The notes below the pieces were generated by a model that had not been told where the DNA came from, ran no database searches, and saw only the letters and a program-made list of their open reading frames with translations. Source: Chryseobacterium fluminis (GTDB lineage Bacteria; Bacteroidota; Bacteroidia; Flavobacteriales; Weeksellaceae). Taken from it: a DNA stretch of 64,000 nucleotides. The position numbers and the translations under genes were made by a program. Shown piece by piece: positions 1-9,567 of the stretch (position 1 is the first letter of the stretch; each line of letters starts with the position of its first letter). The stretch is taken from positions 2,232,001 to 2,296,000 of the forward strand of contig NZ_CP111121.1 of assembly GCF_026314945.1 (NCBI RefSeq). The letters run 5' to 3'.

Positions 1-930
1 TATGTAGAAGAAGGAGCATATGTACGAGCCGGACAGCCATTATTTAAAATAGATTCGAGAGCTTACGGAGAGCAGATGAATATGGCCAATGCTAATTTAC
101 AGGTTGCTAATGCTAATATTCAGAAAGCAAAAGTAGAGGTTGACAGACTTGAACCTCTGGTGGCTGCAAAAGTAGTTTCAGATGTACAGCTAAGAACCGC
201 GAAAGCAAATTACGCAGCCGCAGTGGCCGCCGCTTCTCAGGCAAAAGCCTCTGTGGGGGGTGCTAAAATTAATGTGGGATTTACAACGATTACCGCACCT
301 GTTAGCGGATACATCGGCAGAATTCCATACAAAAAAGGAAGTCTTATTTCAAGAACAGACCCTAATCCATTGACTTTACTGTCAGACATCAGTGAGATTT
401 ATGCTTACTTTTCTTTAAGTGAACTTGATTTTATTGCTTTTCAGAATAAATATCAGGGCGCTACCCTGGAAGAGAAACTGAAAGACATGCCGATGGTGGA
501 ACTGGTGATCGCAGACAACAGCATTTATCCTCAGAAAGGTAAGATGACGATCGTTGACGGCCAATTTGATAAGACCACAGGTGCCATCAGTGTTCGTGCC
601 GTCTTCCCTAATACAAACGGAACATTGAGAACCGGAAATACAGGAAGGGTCCGTATGCCTCAGCTCATGTCGAATGCCGTGGTGATTCCACAGGAATCTA
701 CTTTTGAAATTCAGGACAAAACGTACGTTTATGTTGTTGGAAAAGATCTGAAGGTAACCGGAAGGCCTATTAAAATATCAGGAAAAACTGAAAACTACTA
801 CTTTATTTCTGAGGGATTAAAAACGGGAGAAAAAATAGTCTACGTAGGATTAGGCAGTTTAAAAGACGGTGCTTCCATCAAAGCGAAACCCATTTCTTCT
901 GACAGCCTGCTCAGAGCAAAACCGCTGTAA
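1..930 (+). CDS. RND efflux periplasmic adaptor (membrane fusion protein), 5'-truncated by window edge
   Basis: The reading frame is open from base 1, so the gene starts upstream of the window; the first ATG at 76 is internal. The visible part begins inside the lipoyl half-motif (GAYVRAGQPLFKID), continues with an Ala-rich alpha-hairpin coiled coil (about bases 60-270), the second lipoyl half (FTTITAPVSGYIGRI), and the beta-barrel and membrane-proximal domains. This is the domain order of AcrA/MexA adaptors, which bridge an inner-membrane RND pump to a TolC-like channel. The pump and channel genes follow in the same direction. Family is clear; substrate is unknown. Confidence 0.93.
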   Translation, partial: YVEEGAYVRAGQPLFKIDSRAYGEQMNMANANLQVANANIQKAKVEVDRLEPLVAAKVVSDVQLRTAKANYAAAVAAASQAKASVGGAKINVGFTTITAPVSGYIGRIPYKKGSLISRTDPNPLTLLSDISEIYAYFSLSELDFIAFQNKYQGATLEEKLKDMPMVELVIADNSIYPQKGKMTIVDGQFDKTTGAISVRAVFPNTNGTLRTGNTGRVRMPQLMSNAVVIPQESTFEIQDKTYVYVVGKDLKVTGRPIKISGKTENYYFISEGLKTGEKIVYVGLGSLKDGASIKAKPISSDSLLRAKPL

Positions 931-1065
931 CTGTTTAAACTTAATTATTGATCTGATTTTTTAAACATTAAGAATATTTAGGTTATTCTTACATCCTTCA
1001 TGTTAAAAAATAGAGAAGTTAAATCCAGGAAAAAGTTTAAGCAACATTAAAAAAATAAACTTCTT

Positions 1066-4000
1066 ATGTTAAAACAATTTATAGAAAGACCGGTACTTTC
1101 AACGGTTATCTCCATAATACTCTTATTATTGGGGGCCCTGTCCCTCTTTAATTTACCTATCGCTCTCTTTCCGGATATTGCACCGCCCAGCGTTCAGGTG
1201 ACGGCCTTTTACCCGGGAGCCAATGCGGAAGTAGTGGCCCGTTCGGTGGCCACGCCTATCGAGGAAGCCGTGAACGGAGTGGAGAACATGACGTACATGA
1301 CCTCTAATTCCAGTAACGACGGAACAATGACCCTGAGTGTATTTTTCAAACAGGGATCGGATGCAGATAATGCAGCGGTAAACGTTCAGAACCGGGTGTC
1401 CAAAGCGATGAGCCAGCTTCCACAGGAGGTTGTGCAGGCGGGAATTTCTACACAGAAGGTCCAGAACAGTATGATCATGTTTATGGGGCTGTCCAGTGAC
1501 GACCCTAAGCAGTATGATGAACTTTTCCTTCAGAATTATTTGAAAATAAATGTTATTCCTCAAATCCAGCGTATTCCGGGAGTCGCTCAGGCCCAGGTTT
1601 TCGGAACAAGAGATTATTCCATGAGACTCTGGTTAAAGCCGGACAGGTTAGCAGCCAACGGACTTTCTCCACAGGAAGTTCTGAATGCGGTAAAAGATCA
1701 TAATCTGGAAGCTGCACCGGGACGTCTCGGACAGGGAAGTAAAGAAACTTACGAATATATTTTAAAGTATAAAGGTAAGTTAAACAAGAACGAAGACTAC
1801 GAAAATATTGCCATTAAAGCAAACAGCGACGGTTCGTTCCTGAGGCTGAAAGATGTCGCAAGAGTAGAATTCGGTTCTTATACGTATACTGCTGCTAACA
1901 GAGTGGATGGTAAACCCGTTGCCGGATTTGCGATTCTTCAGACGGCTGGCTCCAATGCCAATGAAATCTTAACAGAGATCGAAAAACAGGTGGATCAGAT
2001 GAAAACCACTCTTCCCAAAGGAGTAGAACCGATCATTATGTACAATTCTAAAGATTTCCTGGATGCATCTATTCATCAGGTGGTAGAGACCCTGGTAATT
2101 GCGTTTATCCTGGTATTTATTGTCGTATATATTTTCCTTCAGGATTTCAGATCTACTTTAATTCCTGCGATTGCCGTTCCGGTTGCGATTATCGGTACTT
2201 TCTTTTTCCTTCAGCTGTTTGGATTCAGTATTAATATGCTGACCTTGTTTGCCTTAGTCCTCGCGATTGGTATTGTGGTGGACGACGCCATTGTGGTGGT
2301 GGAAGCCGTCCATTCTAAAATGGAGCATACTGGAATGCCGGTAGAACAGGCGACGATGAGTTCGATGAGCGAAATTTCCGGTGCGATTATCTCCATTACC
2401 CTGGTGATGTGTGCCGTATTTATTCCGGTAGGTTTCATGCAGGGTCCTGCAGGGGTTTTCTACAGACAGTTTGCCTTTACCCTGGCCATTGCGATTATGA
2501 TTTCTGCAGTTAACGCATTAACATTAAGTCCCGCTTTATGTGCCATGTTCCTGAATGATCCTCAGGGTGAACATGGAGAGCATGGTAAAAAGACCGGCTT
2601 CGGAGCAAGATTTTTCAACGCCTTTAATGCGAGCTTCAATACGATGACCAGAAAATACATCTACAGCCTTAAGTTTTTAATAAAAAATAAATGGGTTGCA
2701 ATAGGCGGACTGGCTCTTCTTATCGCTTCAAGTGTATTCTTAATCCAGAAGGCACCGTCAGGATTTATTCCTACTGAAGACCAGGGTTTCGTTCTGTATG
2801 CTGTAAACACGCCTCCGGGAAGTTCATTAGACAGAACCCATAAAGCAACAGAACAGATTGACCAGATTATCAACAGTGAAAAAGCGAAAAATCACCTTTG
2901 GGTAGCTGATGGGATGAACTTTATCAGTAATTCCAATGCTTCTCCCTATGCGGCAGGTTTTATCAAACTGAAAGATTATGACCAACGTGGTGAAATAAAA
3001 GATCCTGACCAGATTGCTGCGGGATTAACAGGAAAGGTAGCCCAGGTAAAAGATGCCAATGCCTTCTTCTTTAACTTCCCTACCGTTCAGGGATTCGGTA
3101 ACGTTTCAGGATTCGAATTTATGCTGCAGGATAAAACCAACGGTTCTTTTGAACAATTGGGAACTACAACCCAGGCATTCATCGGCGAACTCATGAAACG
3201 CCCTGAAATCGCATTTGCTTTTACAACTTATGCGGCAGGAAATCCACAGTATACCATCGATGTAGATTCAGATAAAGCCAATCAGCTGGGGGTTTCTATC
3301 ACAGAATTGATGCAGACAATGCAGATTTACTACGGAAGCAGTTTCGTTTCTGACTTCAACAGGTTCGGTAAATATTACAGAGTAATGGCGCAGGCGGATA
3401 TTCCATACCGTACCGATGCCAATTCCCTGGAGGGCATTTATGTTAAAAATAAAACAGGTGAAATGGTTCCGGTAAAGACATTGGTAACGCTGAAAAGAAC
3501 ATTCGGTCCGGAAACCGTAACAAGAAACAACTTGTTCAACGCTGTTACGATCAACGGAACTCCGAAACCGGGTTACAGCACAGGGGATGCAATTAAAGCC
3601 GTGGAAGAAACAGCAGAGAAATCACTTCCGAGAGGTTTCGGATATGAATGGACAGGGATTACCCGTGAGGAAATCAAGACAAGCGGACAGACCACTTTTA
3701 TCTTTGCGTTAAGTATTTTATTTGTTTATTTCTTACTGGCCGCTCAGTATGAAAGCTATATTCTTCCGTTTGCCGTTATTTTAACAATTCCTACAGGAAT
3801 TTTCGGAGTATTCGCTTTCACAGGATTAGCCGGAATTGATAATAACATTTACGTTCAGGTAGGATTGATCATGCTCGTCGGGTTGCTCGCGAAAAATGCC
3901 ATTCTGATTGTAGAATTTGCTGTTCAGAGAAGAAATGCAGGAAGAACGCTGCTTGAAGCAGCACTTCAGGCTTCAAGATTACGTTTAAGACCTATTCTGA

Positions 4001-4248
4001 TGACCTCGTTTGCGTTTATCGTGGGTATGCTACCGCTGGTCTGGTCTCAGGGCGCGGCAGCCAAAGGTAACCACTCCATCGGAATCAGTACCGTTGGTGG
4101 AATGTTTACAGGAGTAGTATTCGGAATTTTCATTATTCCTGTCATGTTTGTCATCTTCCAGTATTTACATGAAAAAATGCCGAGCAGAAAGAAAAAAAGA
4201 CTTCAAAGACAAAAATTGGAGGACGAACTTTTAGCACCCGCTCATTAA
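1066..4248 (+). CDS. RND multidrug efflux permease, AcrB/HAE1 type
   Basis: 1060 residues, the usual size of hydrophobe/amphiphile-efflux-1 pumps. The N-terminus (FIERPVLSTVISIIL, then FPDIAPPSVQVTAFYPGA) is typical of AcrB homologues. Proton-relay residues are present: the Asp pair in GIVVDDAIVVVEAV at residues 406-407 (TM4) and Lys943 in LLAKNAILIVEF (TM10). Two large periplasmic loops separate twelve membrane segments. It lies 135 bp after the adaptor gene and 159 bp before the outer-membrane factor, so the three genes form a tripartite efflux operon. Drug specificity cannot be read from sequence. Confidence 0.96.
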   Translation: MLKQFIERPVLSTVISIILLLLGALSLFNLPIALFPDIAPPSVQVTAFYPGANAEVVARSVATPIEEAVNGVENMTYMTSNSSNDGTMTLSVFFKQGSDADNAAVNVQNRVSKAMSQLPQEVVQAGISTQKVQNSMIMFMGLSSDDPKQYDELFLQNYLKINVIPQIQRIPGVAQAQVFGTRDYSMRLWLKPDRLAANGLSPQEVLNAVKDHNLEAAPGRLGQGSKETYEYILKYKGKLNKNEDYENIAIKANSDGSFLRLKDVARVEFGSYTYTAANRVDGKPVAGFAILQTAGSNANEILTEIEKQVDQMKTTLPKGVEPIIMYNSKDFLDASIHQVVETLVIAFILVFIVVYIFLQDFRSTLIPAIAVPVAIIGTFFFLQLFGFSINMLTLFALVLAIGIVVDDAIVVVEAVHSKMEHTGMPVEQATMSSMSEISGAIISITLVMCAVFIPVGFMQGPAGVFYRQFAFTLAIAIMISAVNALTLSPALCAMFLNDPQGEHGEHGKKTGFGARFFNAFNASFNTMTRKYIYSLKFLIKNKWVAIGGLALLIASSVFLIQKAPSGFIPTEDQGFVLYAVNTPPGSSLDRTHKATEQIDQIINSEKAKNHLWVADGMNFISNSNASPYAAGFIKLKDYDQRGEIKDPDQIAAGLTGKVAQVKDANAFFFNFPTVQGFGNVSGFEFMLQDKTNGSFEQLGTTTQAFIGELMKRPEIAFAFTTYAAGNPQYTIDVDSDKANQLGVSITELMQTMQIYYGSSFVSDFNRFGKYYRVMAQADIPYRTDANSLEGIYVKNKTGEMVPVKTLVTLKRTFGPETVTRNNLFNAVTINGTPKPGYSTGDAIKAVEETAEKSLPRGFGYEWTGITREEIKTSGQTTFIFALSILFVYFLLAAQYESYILPFAVILTIPTGIFGVFAFTGLAGIDNNIYVQVGLIMLVGLLAKNAILIVEFAVQRRNAGRTLLEAALQASRLRLRPILMTSFAFIVGMLPLVWSQGAAAKGNHSIGISTVGGMFTGVVFGIFIIPVMFVIFQYLHEKMPSRKKKRLQRQKLEDELLAPAH

Positions 4249-4407
4249 AAATGATTGACAAAACTTTGAGCGTATTTTAAAATTTAATGATCCATCCGGT
4301 TTTCATTACATTCAAACGATATCATAAAATGCAAAGCATTTTCTCCTACTAAAGATTTCTTTGCAACAACTTCTCAAAGTTTTGTAATCAATTAAAAAAT
4401 TAAAAAA

Positions 4408-5819
4408 ATGAAACGAATAAAAAATATAATTATCGCTTTTGGAATTGCTCTCGGATCCGTCTCCTGCGTGTCAAAACTGGCATTTAAGGAGCCTGAGGCA
4501 GAGCTTCCCGAAACGTTCAGATATACCGCCACTGCCGATACCGCAAGTGTAGCCAACCTGGAGTGGAAAGAATTTTTCAGTGATCCGATGTTACAGACAC
4601 TGATTGAAAAAGGAATTAAAAATAATTATGATCTGCAGATTGCTCTGAAGCAGGTGGCCTCCTCACAGGAAAAGCTGAAACAGGCAAAATACCTTCAGTA
4701 TCCTGATGTAGGCTTCGGCGTTTCGGCACAAATCTCAAAACCGTCGAAAAACAGTATGAACGGGCAAAGCTTAAATTTATTTTTGGGCAAAAGCTATGTC
4801 GAGGATTATAATGCAGCGTTTAATCTTTCCTGGGAAGCCGATATCTGGGGTAAAATAAAAAATCAGCAGGAAGTTTCAAAAATGCAGTACCTGCAGACTT
4901 ATGAAGCTACAAAAGCCATTCAGACGCAGGTGGTGGCAGCCATTGCCCAGGGCTATTATAATTTATTGATGCTCGACAAACAGTTACAGATTGCAAAATC
5001 AAATCTGGAACTGAGCACAAACACGCTTTCCCTTACAGAAAAACTGTGGCAAAGCGGGGACACAACTTCTCTGGGTGTACAACAGGCGACTTCTCAAAAG
5101 CAGTCGACAGAACTTCTGATCACTCAGCTGGAACAGAATATTGCGATTCAGGAAAATGCATTAAGCATTCTGGTGGGTGAAAATCCAAACAAAGTTGACC
5201 GGACCATTGAGATGTCTGACACTTCCCTGCCCCAGAATATTTCTGCGGGACTTCCTGCAGCAATGGTAAGCCGACGTCCGGATGTGCGCCAGCAGGAACT
5301 GGTTTTGCTGGAATCCAACTCAATAGTGGGAATTGCACAGGCCAATATGTATCCTTCATTGAAAATAACGGCAAACGGCGGAGTAAACTCCTTTAAAATC
5401 GACAACTGGTTTCAGATTCCGGCTTCCCTGTTCGGATCGGTTCTGGGAGGATTAACACAGCCTATTTTCCAGAAAAGACAGTTGAAAACAGATCTTAATA
5501 TCGCTAAAATTCAGAGAGAGAAAATGTGCTGGCGTTCCGTCAGTCTGTTTTAAATGCAGTGGGTGAAGTTTCTGATGCTTTGGTTTCAAACGAAAGTTTA
5601 AAAGTTCAGGAACAAAAAGCAGCGGAGCAGGTAACCACCTTAAAAAATGGAATTAAAAGCGCCGAAATGCTTTATAAAGGCGGAATGGCAAATTACCTGG
5701 AAGTGATTACCGCTCAGGGAAATTCTCTGCAGGCAGAATTGAATCTTGCTTCTGTAAAAAGACAGCGACTCAGCAGTATTGTAGACCTGTACCGGGCGTT
5801 AGGAGGCGGTTGGAAGTAG
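4408..5819 (+). pseudogene. RND efflux outer-membrane lipoprotein (TolC/OprM family), frameshifted near 5525
   Basis: The first frame (4408-5553) encodes a lipoprotein signal with lipobox Cys20 (GSVSC) and two TolC-like repeats rich in Gln/Ala helices, including MVSRRPDVRQQELVL, a hallmark of this family. After IQREK (about 5521) the frame runs off into MCWRSVSLF and stops at 5551-5553. The expected C-terminus (LAFRQSVLNAVGEVSDAL to YRALGGGWK) continues in another frame from 5526 to 5819. Deletion of one base around 5525 explains this exactly, so the ancestral product was about 470 residues. It is the third gene of the efflux operon. The truncated form would lack the last helices of the channel. 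An assembly error is possible. Confidence 0.9.
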
Positions 5820-5845
5820 TAAATTTAATTATATTGTTAATGAAG

Positions 5846-5872
5846 TGCGGTCTTTAGGGATCGCATTTTTTT
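5846..5872 (+). terminator. Rho-independent terminator after the efflux operon
   Basis: A 7-bp stem (TGCGGTC with GATCGCA, one G-U pair) with a 6-nt loop is followed by seven T residues. It sits 26 bp after the stop of the outer-membrane factor. Confidence 0.8.
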
Positions 5873-5920
5873 ATGGAAATTCAGTTTCTTCACGAGGGAT
5901 AAAAAAACCTTTAACACAGT

Positions 5921-6505
5921 TTAAATTCTAATACAAATTTGAATATGGTTTTTAGTCTGAATGCCTGCACCTTCATACGCAGGTCCCCCTTCTGTGAAAA
6001 TACCTCTGGTTGTATCAAATCTTTTTATTTCGCTGAACCCTCTTTTATCTTCATCTTTTTTTATCCCATCTTCAATTTTTTGATGTAAGTATTCTATTAT
6101 AGCACAATCCAATTCTCTTAATAACAAATCTTTATGTAAATCCTCAGCTACATCTTTATTTTTAGGAAGTCTTTTTCCAGCAAATTCTAAGTCATCTTTT
6201 AATAATTGATAATATTCACAAAGAATATCTATGAATTGCGAGTCCGTAAAATCCAAACAATAATCTAACTGATAAACAACTCCAACCACAGAAGGTTTAA
6301 TAATTTTTCCTCGTTCAAATTTATCTTCTGACCATTTTAGAGCCCTCTCATAATTATTTTCCCAAATATAAAATCCATGACCAAGCCAATCAAATTTTTC
6401 TTGACTCTTTTTAATTTTATTGGGGTTACTAACTAATTCATTTCTAATAGACTCATCGCATCCATGAAATCCAATCATTAAATTTGGTCGGCTACTATAA
6501 ATCAT
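5921..6505 (-). CDS. Probable ADP-ribosyltransferase-fold toxin of a TA pair
   Basis: 194 residues, soluble, no signal peptide. Near the N-terminus it has GFHGCDE followed by WLGHGFYIWEN and RALKWSE, a pattern like the H-G and G-x-G-F-Y segments of DUF3990-type and related ADP-ribosyltransferase-like toxins. I have no alignment, so the fold is an inference. A 59-residue gene lies just upstream with an 11-bp gap, as expected for an antitoxin. The pair is AT-rich, sits alone between the efflux operon and miaA, and looks like an inserted accessory module. Alternative: an uncharacterised enzyme with a small partner. Confidence 0.55.
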   Translation of the reverse strand: MIYSSRPNLMIGFHGCDESIRNELVSNPNKIKKSQEKFDWLGHGFYIWENNYERALKWSEDKFERGKIIKPSVVGVVYQLDYCLDFTDSQFIDILCEYYQLLKDDLEFAGKRLPKNKDVAEDLHKDLLLRELDCAIIEYLHQKIEDGIKKDEDKRGFSEIKRFDTTRGIFTEGGPAYEGAGIQTKNHIQICIRI

Positions 6506-6516
6506 TGGAAATAGTT

Positions 6517-6696
6517 TTACTTACTAGTTACAACTCTTTTTAAATTGCTATAAGCTCCAGTAAAATTTTCGTGTTTAGTTAGTATTTTCGCAGATTGCAA
6601 AGATGTCATAACTTTTACTCTATCCTTCTTTTCTGTTCGAATATTTTTAGCTAGAGCCTTTAATAGCTTAACTTGATTATTTTCCATTTTATTCAT
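6517..6696 (-). CDS. Small protein upstream of ART-like gene, probable antitoxin
   Basis: A short frame of 59 codons (56 if the inner ATG at 6687 is used). It is basic and predicted helical, with LQSAKILTKHENFTGAY in the C-terminal half. The stop lies 11 bp before the ATG of the 194-residue gene, so they are very probably co-transcribed. I recall similar short proteins paired with HGC...WLGHGFY proteins in Bacteroidetes, but could not check this. Start choice is uncertain because no Shine-Dalgarno is visible; AAAAG precedes the first ATG. Confidence 0.55.
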   Translation of the reverse strand: MNKMENNQVKLLKALAKNIRTEKKDRVKVMTSLQSAKILTKHENFTGAYSNLKRVVTSK

Positions 6697-6802
6697 CTTT
6701 TGACATGTATATATCCTTTTCTAATAAGATAATACTTTAATAATTTTTTTTTCAATACAAAACAACTTAAGAAATACATAAAGGTATTAGAATATCAACC
6801 AC

Positions 6803-7723
6803 TTAAACGTTAAAACTCCTATTAATATATTCCATTAATTTATCAATATCTTTTTTAGCATACCCCAATGGCAAATAATAAATATCATCCGCTTTACGGT
6901 ACCATGTCAACTGACGCTTTGCATATCTCCGGCTGTTTTTCTTAATTTCAGAAATTGCAAAATCCAGGTCCCATTCTCCATTAAAATATTTAAAAAGCTC
7001 GGCATACCCAACGGTATTTAAAGCGGTTAAGTGTTTGAATTTTTCTAGACTTTTTGCTTCTTCCAGCAGGCCGTTCTCCATCATAAGATCCACTCTCCTA
7101 TTGATTCGGTCGTACAGTTCTTCCCGCGGCGCCTCAATCCCGATCCTGATGGTTTTAAAATCTCTGGAATCCTGTGAAACAGCAATTAATTCAGAATATT
7201 TTTTATTGGTTTGCCAAATGACATCAATCGCCCTTAAAAGTCTCCTGTGATTGTGAAAATCCACCACTGCAAAATATTCGGGATCGGATTCTCTTAAGAT
7301 TTCCTGGAGTTTTTCAATGCCTTCGCTTTCAAGAATATCCTGCAGTTTTTTCTGATTTTCTTCATCAGCTTCAGGCAAATCATTCAGACCTTCGATCACC
7401 GCTTTTTCATACATCATACTTCCGCCGACCAAAATGACCGTATCATATTTTTCAAAAAGTTCGTTGAGTTTCTTTAAAGCATCTTCTTCATACTGCCCGA
7501 TGGAATAATATTCTTCAACTGATAGATTCCCGATAAAATGATGAGGTGCTTCCGCCAATTCTTCCTCTGATGGCGCGGCGGTTCCGATTTTCATTTCCTT
7601 AAAAAACTGACGCGAATCACAGGAAATAATCTCCGTGCTGAAGTGTTTGGCCAGATCAATAGCCAGTCTTGTTTTCCCGATTCCGGTGGGACCTACTACA
7701 GAAATCAAATTTTTCTTTTTCAC
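6803..7723 (-). CDS. miaA: tRNA dimethylallyltransferase
   Basis: 306 residues. Transfers a dimethylallyl group to A37 of tRNAs reading UNN codons. The P-loop GPTGIGKTRLAIDLA is at residues 11-25, followed by ISCDSRQFFKEMKIGTA, the conserved DSxQ/Y region, and GGSMMYEKAVIEGL (normally GGTGLY). Further on come HNHRRLLRAIDV and QLTWYRKADDIYYL, the usual RQxTWF-like motif. The start is GTG at 7721-7723. It is divergent from yicC across a 231-bp gap. Confidence 0.95.
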   Translation of the reverse strand: MKKKNLISVVGPTGIGKTRLAIDLAKHFSTEIISCDSRQFFKEMKIGTAAPSEEELAEAPHHFIGNLSVEEYYSIGQYEEDALKKLNELFEKYDTVILVGGSMMYEKAVIEGLNDLPEADEENQKKLQDILESEGIEKLQEILRESDPEYFAVVDFHNHRRLLRAIDVIWQTNKKYSELIAVSQDSRDFKTIRIGIEAPREELYDRINRRVDLMMENGLLEEAKSLEKFKHLTALNTVGYAELFKYFNGEWDLDFAISEIKKNSRRYAKRQLTWYRKADDIYYLPLGYAKKDIDKLMEYINRSFNV

Positions 7724-7929
7724 CGCGCTAATTTACGAAAATGAGTTGATCTAATTCTTAATTTGCCGGATGCCGGAGCTTATTCTGCTGAAGGATCCAA
7801 TTATGAGTATTTTGTCAAAAAAACAACATGAAATAGGTCATTATTGTCTTTTATAATCACAATAAGTTTCAAGCTCCTTTCCTCCTGCTTCATCCCTCCG
7901 CGTTTAGTTAAACTATAGACTTAAATGTT

Positions 7930-7937
7930 TATCTTTG
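7930..7937 (+). promoter_or_regulatory. Promoter -7 element of yicC
   Basis: TATCTTTG matches the Bacteroidetes TAnnTTTG -7 consensus and lies 17 bp before the yicC ATG. No clear TTG -33 element is seen at the ideal distance. Confidence 0.5.
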
Positions 7938-7954
7938 TACGACAATAAAAAACT

Positions 7955-8812
7955 ATGATTTTATCAATGACCGGATTCGGCAGAGCCGAAGATGTTTTTG
8001 AAGGGAAAAAAATTACAATAGATATCAAATCACTGAACAGCAAAAGCTTTGATTTGAATATCAAAATTCCTTTAAGATACAAAGAAAAAGAATTTGAAGT
8101 ACGAAAAATTCTTAACGATAGACTCATCCGTGGAAAAGTAGACTGCTACATCAATATAGAGAATCTTGAAGAGACCAATGATGTAAAAATCAATAAAAGC
8201 TTAATTGATTCTTATATGAGCGAGCTTCGAACCATCGCTTCTGATGGCCCTGATTTTGAGTATCTTAAAATGGCGGTGAGACTTCCCGATGCGATTACGT
8301 CAAGACCGGACGAGTTGTCGGAAGGAGAATGGGAAGCACTGGCAAAAATTGTCCATACAGCAGTAGACCGTTTTGAAGAGTTCAGAAAAGCGGAAGGCAA
8401 AATTTTACATGAAGAATTAGAAAGAAATATCCAGAGCATTGATAAGAATCTTTCTGAAGTGATTCCCTTCGAAGAAGAAAGAATTACAGCCGTAAAAGAG
8501 CGCTATCAAAAATCTTTGAAAGAATTTGAGAATGTGGACGAAACCCGTTTTTATCAGGAAATGGCCTATTTCACCGAGAAACTGGATATTTCAGAAGAAA
8601 AAGTAAGACTTTCCCAGCATCTGAAATATTATAAAGAGGTAATGGATAACGAGGATTTCAACGGAAAGAAACTGGGATTCATTTCTCAGGAAATTGGCCG
8701 TGAGATCAATACTTTGGGTTCAAAAGCCAATCATGCCGCTATTCAGAAACTCGTGGTCATGATGAAAGATGATCTGGAAAAAATTAAAGAACAGACCCTA
8801 AACGTATTGTAA
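7955..8812 (+). CDS. yicC: YicC family endoribonuclease
   Basis: 285 residues, the family's usual length. It starts MILSMTGFGRAE, the signature N-terminus of YicC proteins, and ends with the conserved LGFISQEIGREINTLGSK and LEKIKEQTLNVL. YicC proteins are endoribonucleases linked to sRNA turnover and stationary-phase survival in other bacteria; the role here is inferred from the family. gmk follows directly, a conserved yicC-gmk order. Confidence 0.94.
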   Translation: MILSMTGFGRAEDVFEGKKITIDIKSLNSKSFDLNIKIPLRYKEKEFEVRKILNDRLIRGKVDCYINIENLEETNDVKINKSLIDSYMSELRTIASDGPDFEYLKMAVRLPDAITSRPDELSEGEWEALAKIVHTAVDRFEEFRKAEGKILHEELERNIQSIDKNLSEVIPFEEERITAVKERYQKSLKEFENVDETRFYQEMAYFTEKLDISEEKVRLSQHLKYYKEVMDNEDFNGKKLGFISQEIGREINTLGSKANHAAIQKLVVMMKDDLEKIKEQTLNVL

Positions 8813-8818
8813 AAGTTA

Positions 8819-8890
8819 TCAATTATGAATAATGGCTTATAATTGTTTACCAACTTTCAGCTCATCATTCATAACTCATCATTCATAACT
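8819..8890 (+). repeat. Short simple repeat (TCATCATTCATAACT) between yicC and gmk
   Basis: The gap holds tandem copies of a CTCATCATTCATAACT-like unit and a partial inverse copy (GTTATCAATTATGAAT) at its left end, so it can fold into a weak stem-loop. The same kind of repeat fills the gap at 51785-51898. Confidence 0.55.
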
Positions 8891-8896
8891 AAAAAG

Positions 8897-9469
8897 ATGA
8901 ATAAAGTTATCATATTTTCAGCGCCGTCTGGAAGCGGAAAAACAACATTAGTAAAACATTCTTTAGAAGTATTTAATAAGCTTCAGTTCTCCATTTCCTG
9001 TACGACAAGACAGCCGAGGGGAAATGAAGTTCATGCAGTGGATTATCATTTTCTGAGTCCCGATGAATTCAGACAGAAAATTTCGGAAGATGCTTTTGTA
9101 GAATTTGAAGAAGTATATACTGATAAATATTACGGTACTTTAAAATCTGAGGTTGAGCAAATCTGGAACCAGGGTAAAGTCGTTATTTTCGATGTAGATG
9201 TGAAAGGCGGAATTTCTTTAAAAAAATATTTTGGAGAACAAGCCTTGTCTATTTTCATTGAACCTCCTTCCATTGAAGAATTGGAACGAAGATTGATTTC
9301 CCGAGATACTGATGATGCAGAGACGATCAAAACCCGTTTGGAAAAGGCAGAAGAAGAAATGGCTTATGCTAAAGAATTTGATAAAATCGTCATTAATTCC
9401 GATTTAAATCGTGCAAAAGAAGAAATAGAAAGTTTAATAAAAAATTTTATAGAAGAAACAGGAAATTAG
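8897..9469 (+). CDS. gmk: Guanylate kinase
   Basis: 190 residues. Phosphorylates GMP to GDP. The P-loop SAPSGSGKTTLVKH lies near the N-terminus and the GMP-binding segment follows (SCTTRQPRGNEVHAVDYHF). FDVDVKGGISLKKYF and RLISRDTDDAETIKTRL are also conserved. The ATG at 8897 is chosen over the more upstream start at 8843, because the extra 18 residues derive from the simple repeat and the family starts just before the P-loop. Confidence 0.96.
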   Translation: MNKVIIFSAPSGSGKTTLVKHSLEVFNKLQFSISCTTRQPRGNEVHAVDYHFLSPDEFRQKISEDAFVEFEEVYTDKYYGTLKSEVEQIWNQGKVVIFDVDVKGGISLKKYFGEQALSIFIEPPSIEELERRLISRDTDDAETIKTRLEKAEEEMAYAKEFDKIVINSDLNRAKEEIESLIKNFIEETGN

Positions 9470-9567
9470 AGATCAGAAGTTAATAAAAATGCCGGCCAAT
9501 TCCGGGGTTAATCTAACTTTAATTTCTAAAATCTAAGTTCTGTAATCACAAAAACATTGAGGCTGAT

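Noticed and set aside
8843..8896. Upstream start for gmk
   Set aside because: The extra residues come from the simple repeat between yicC and gmk.
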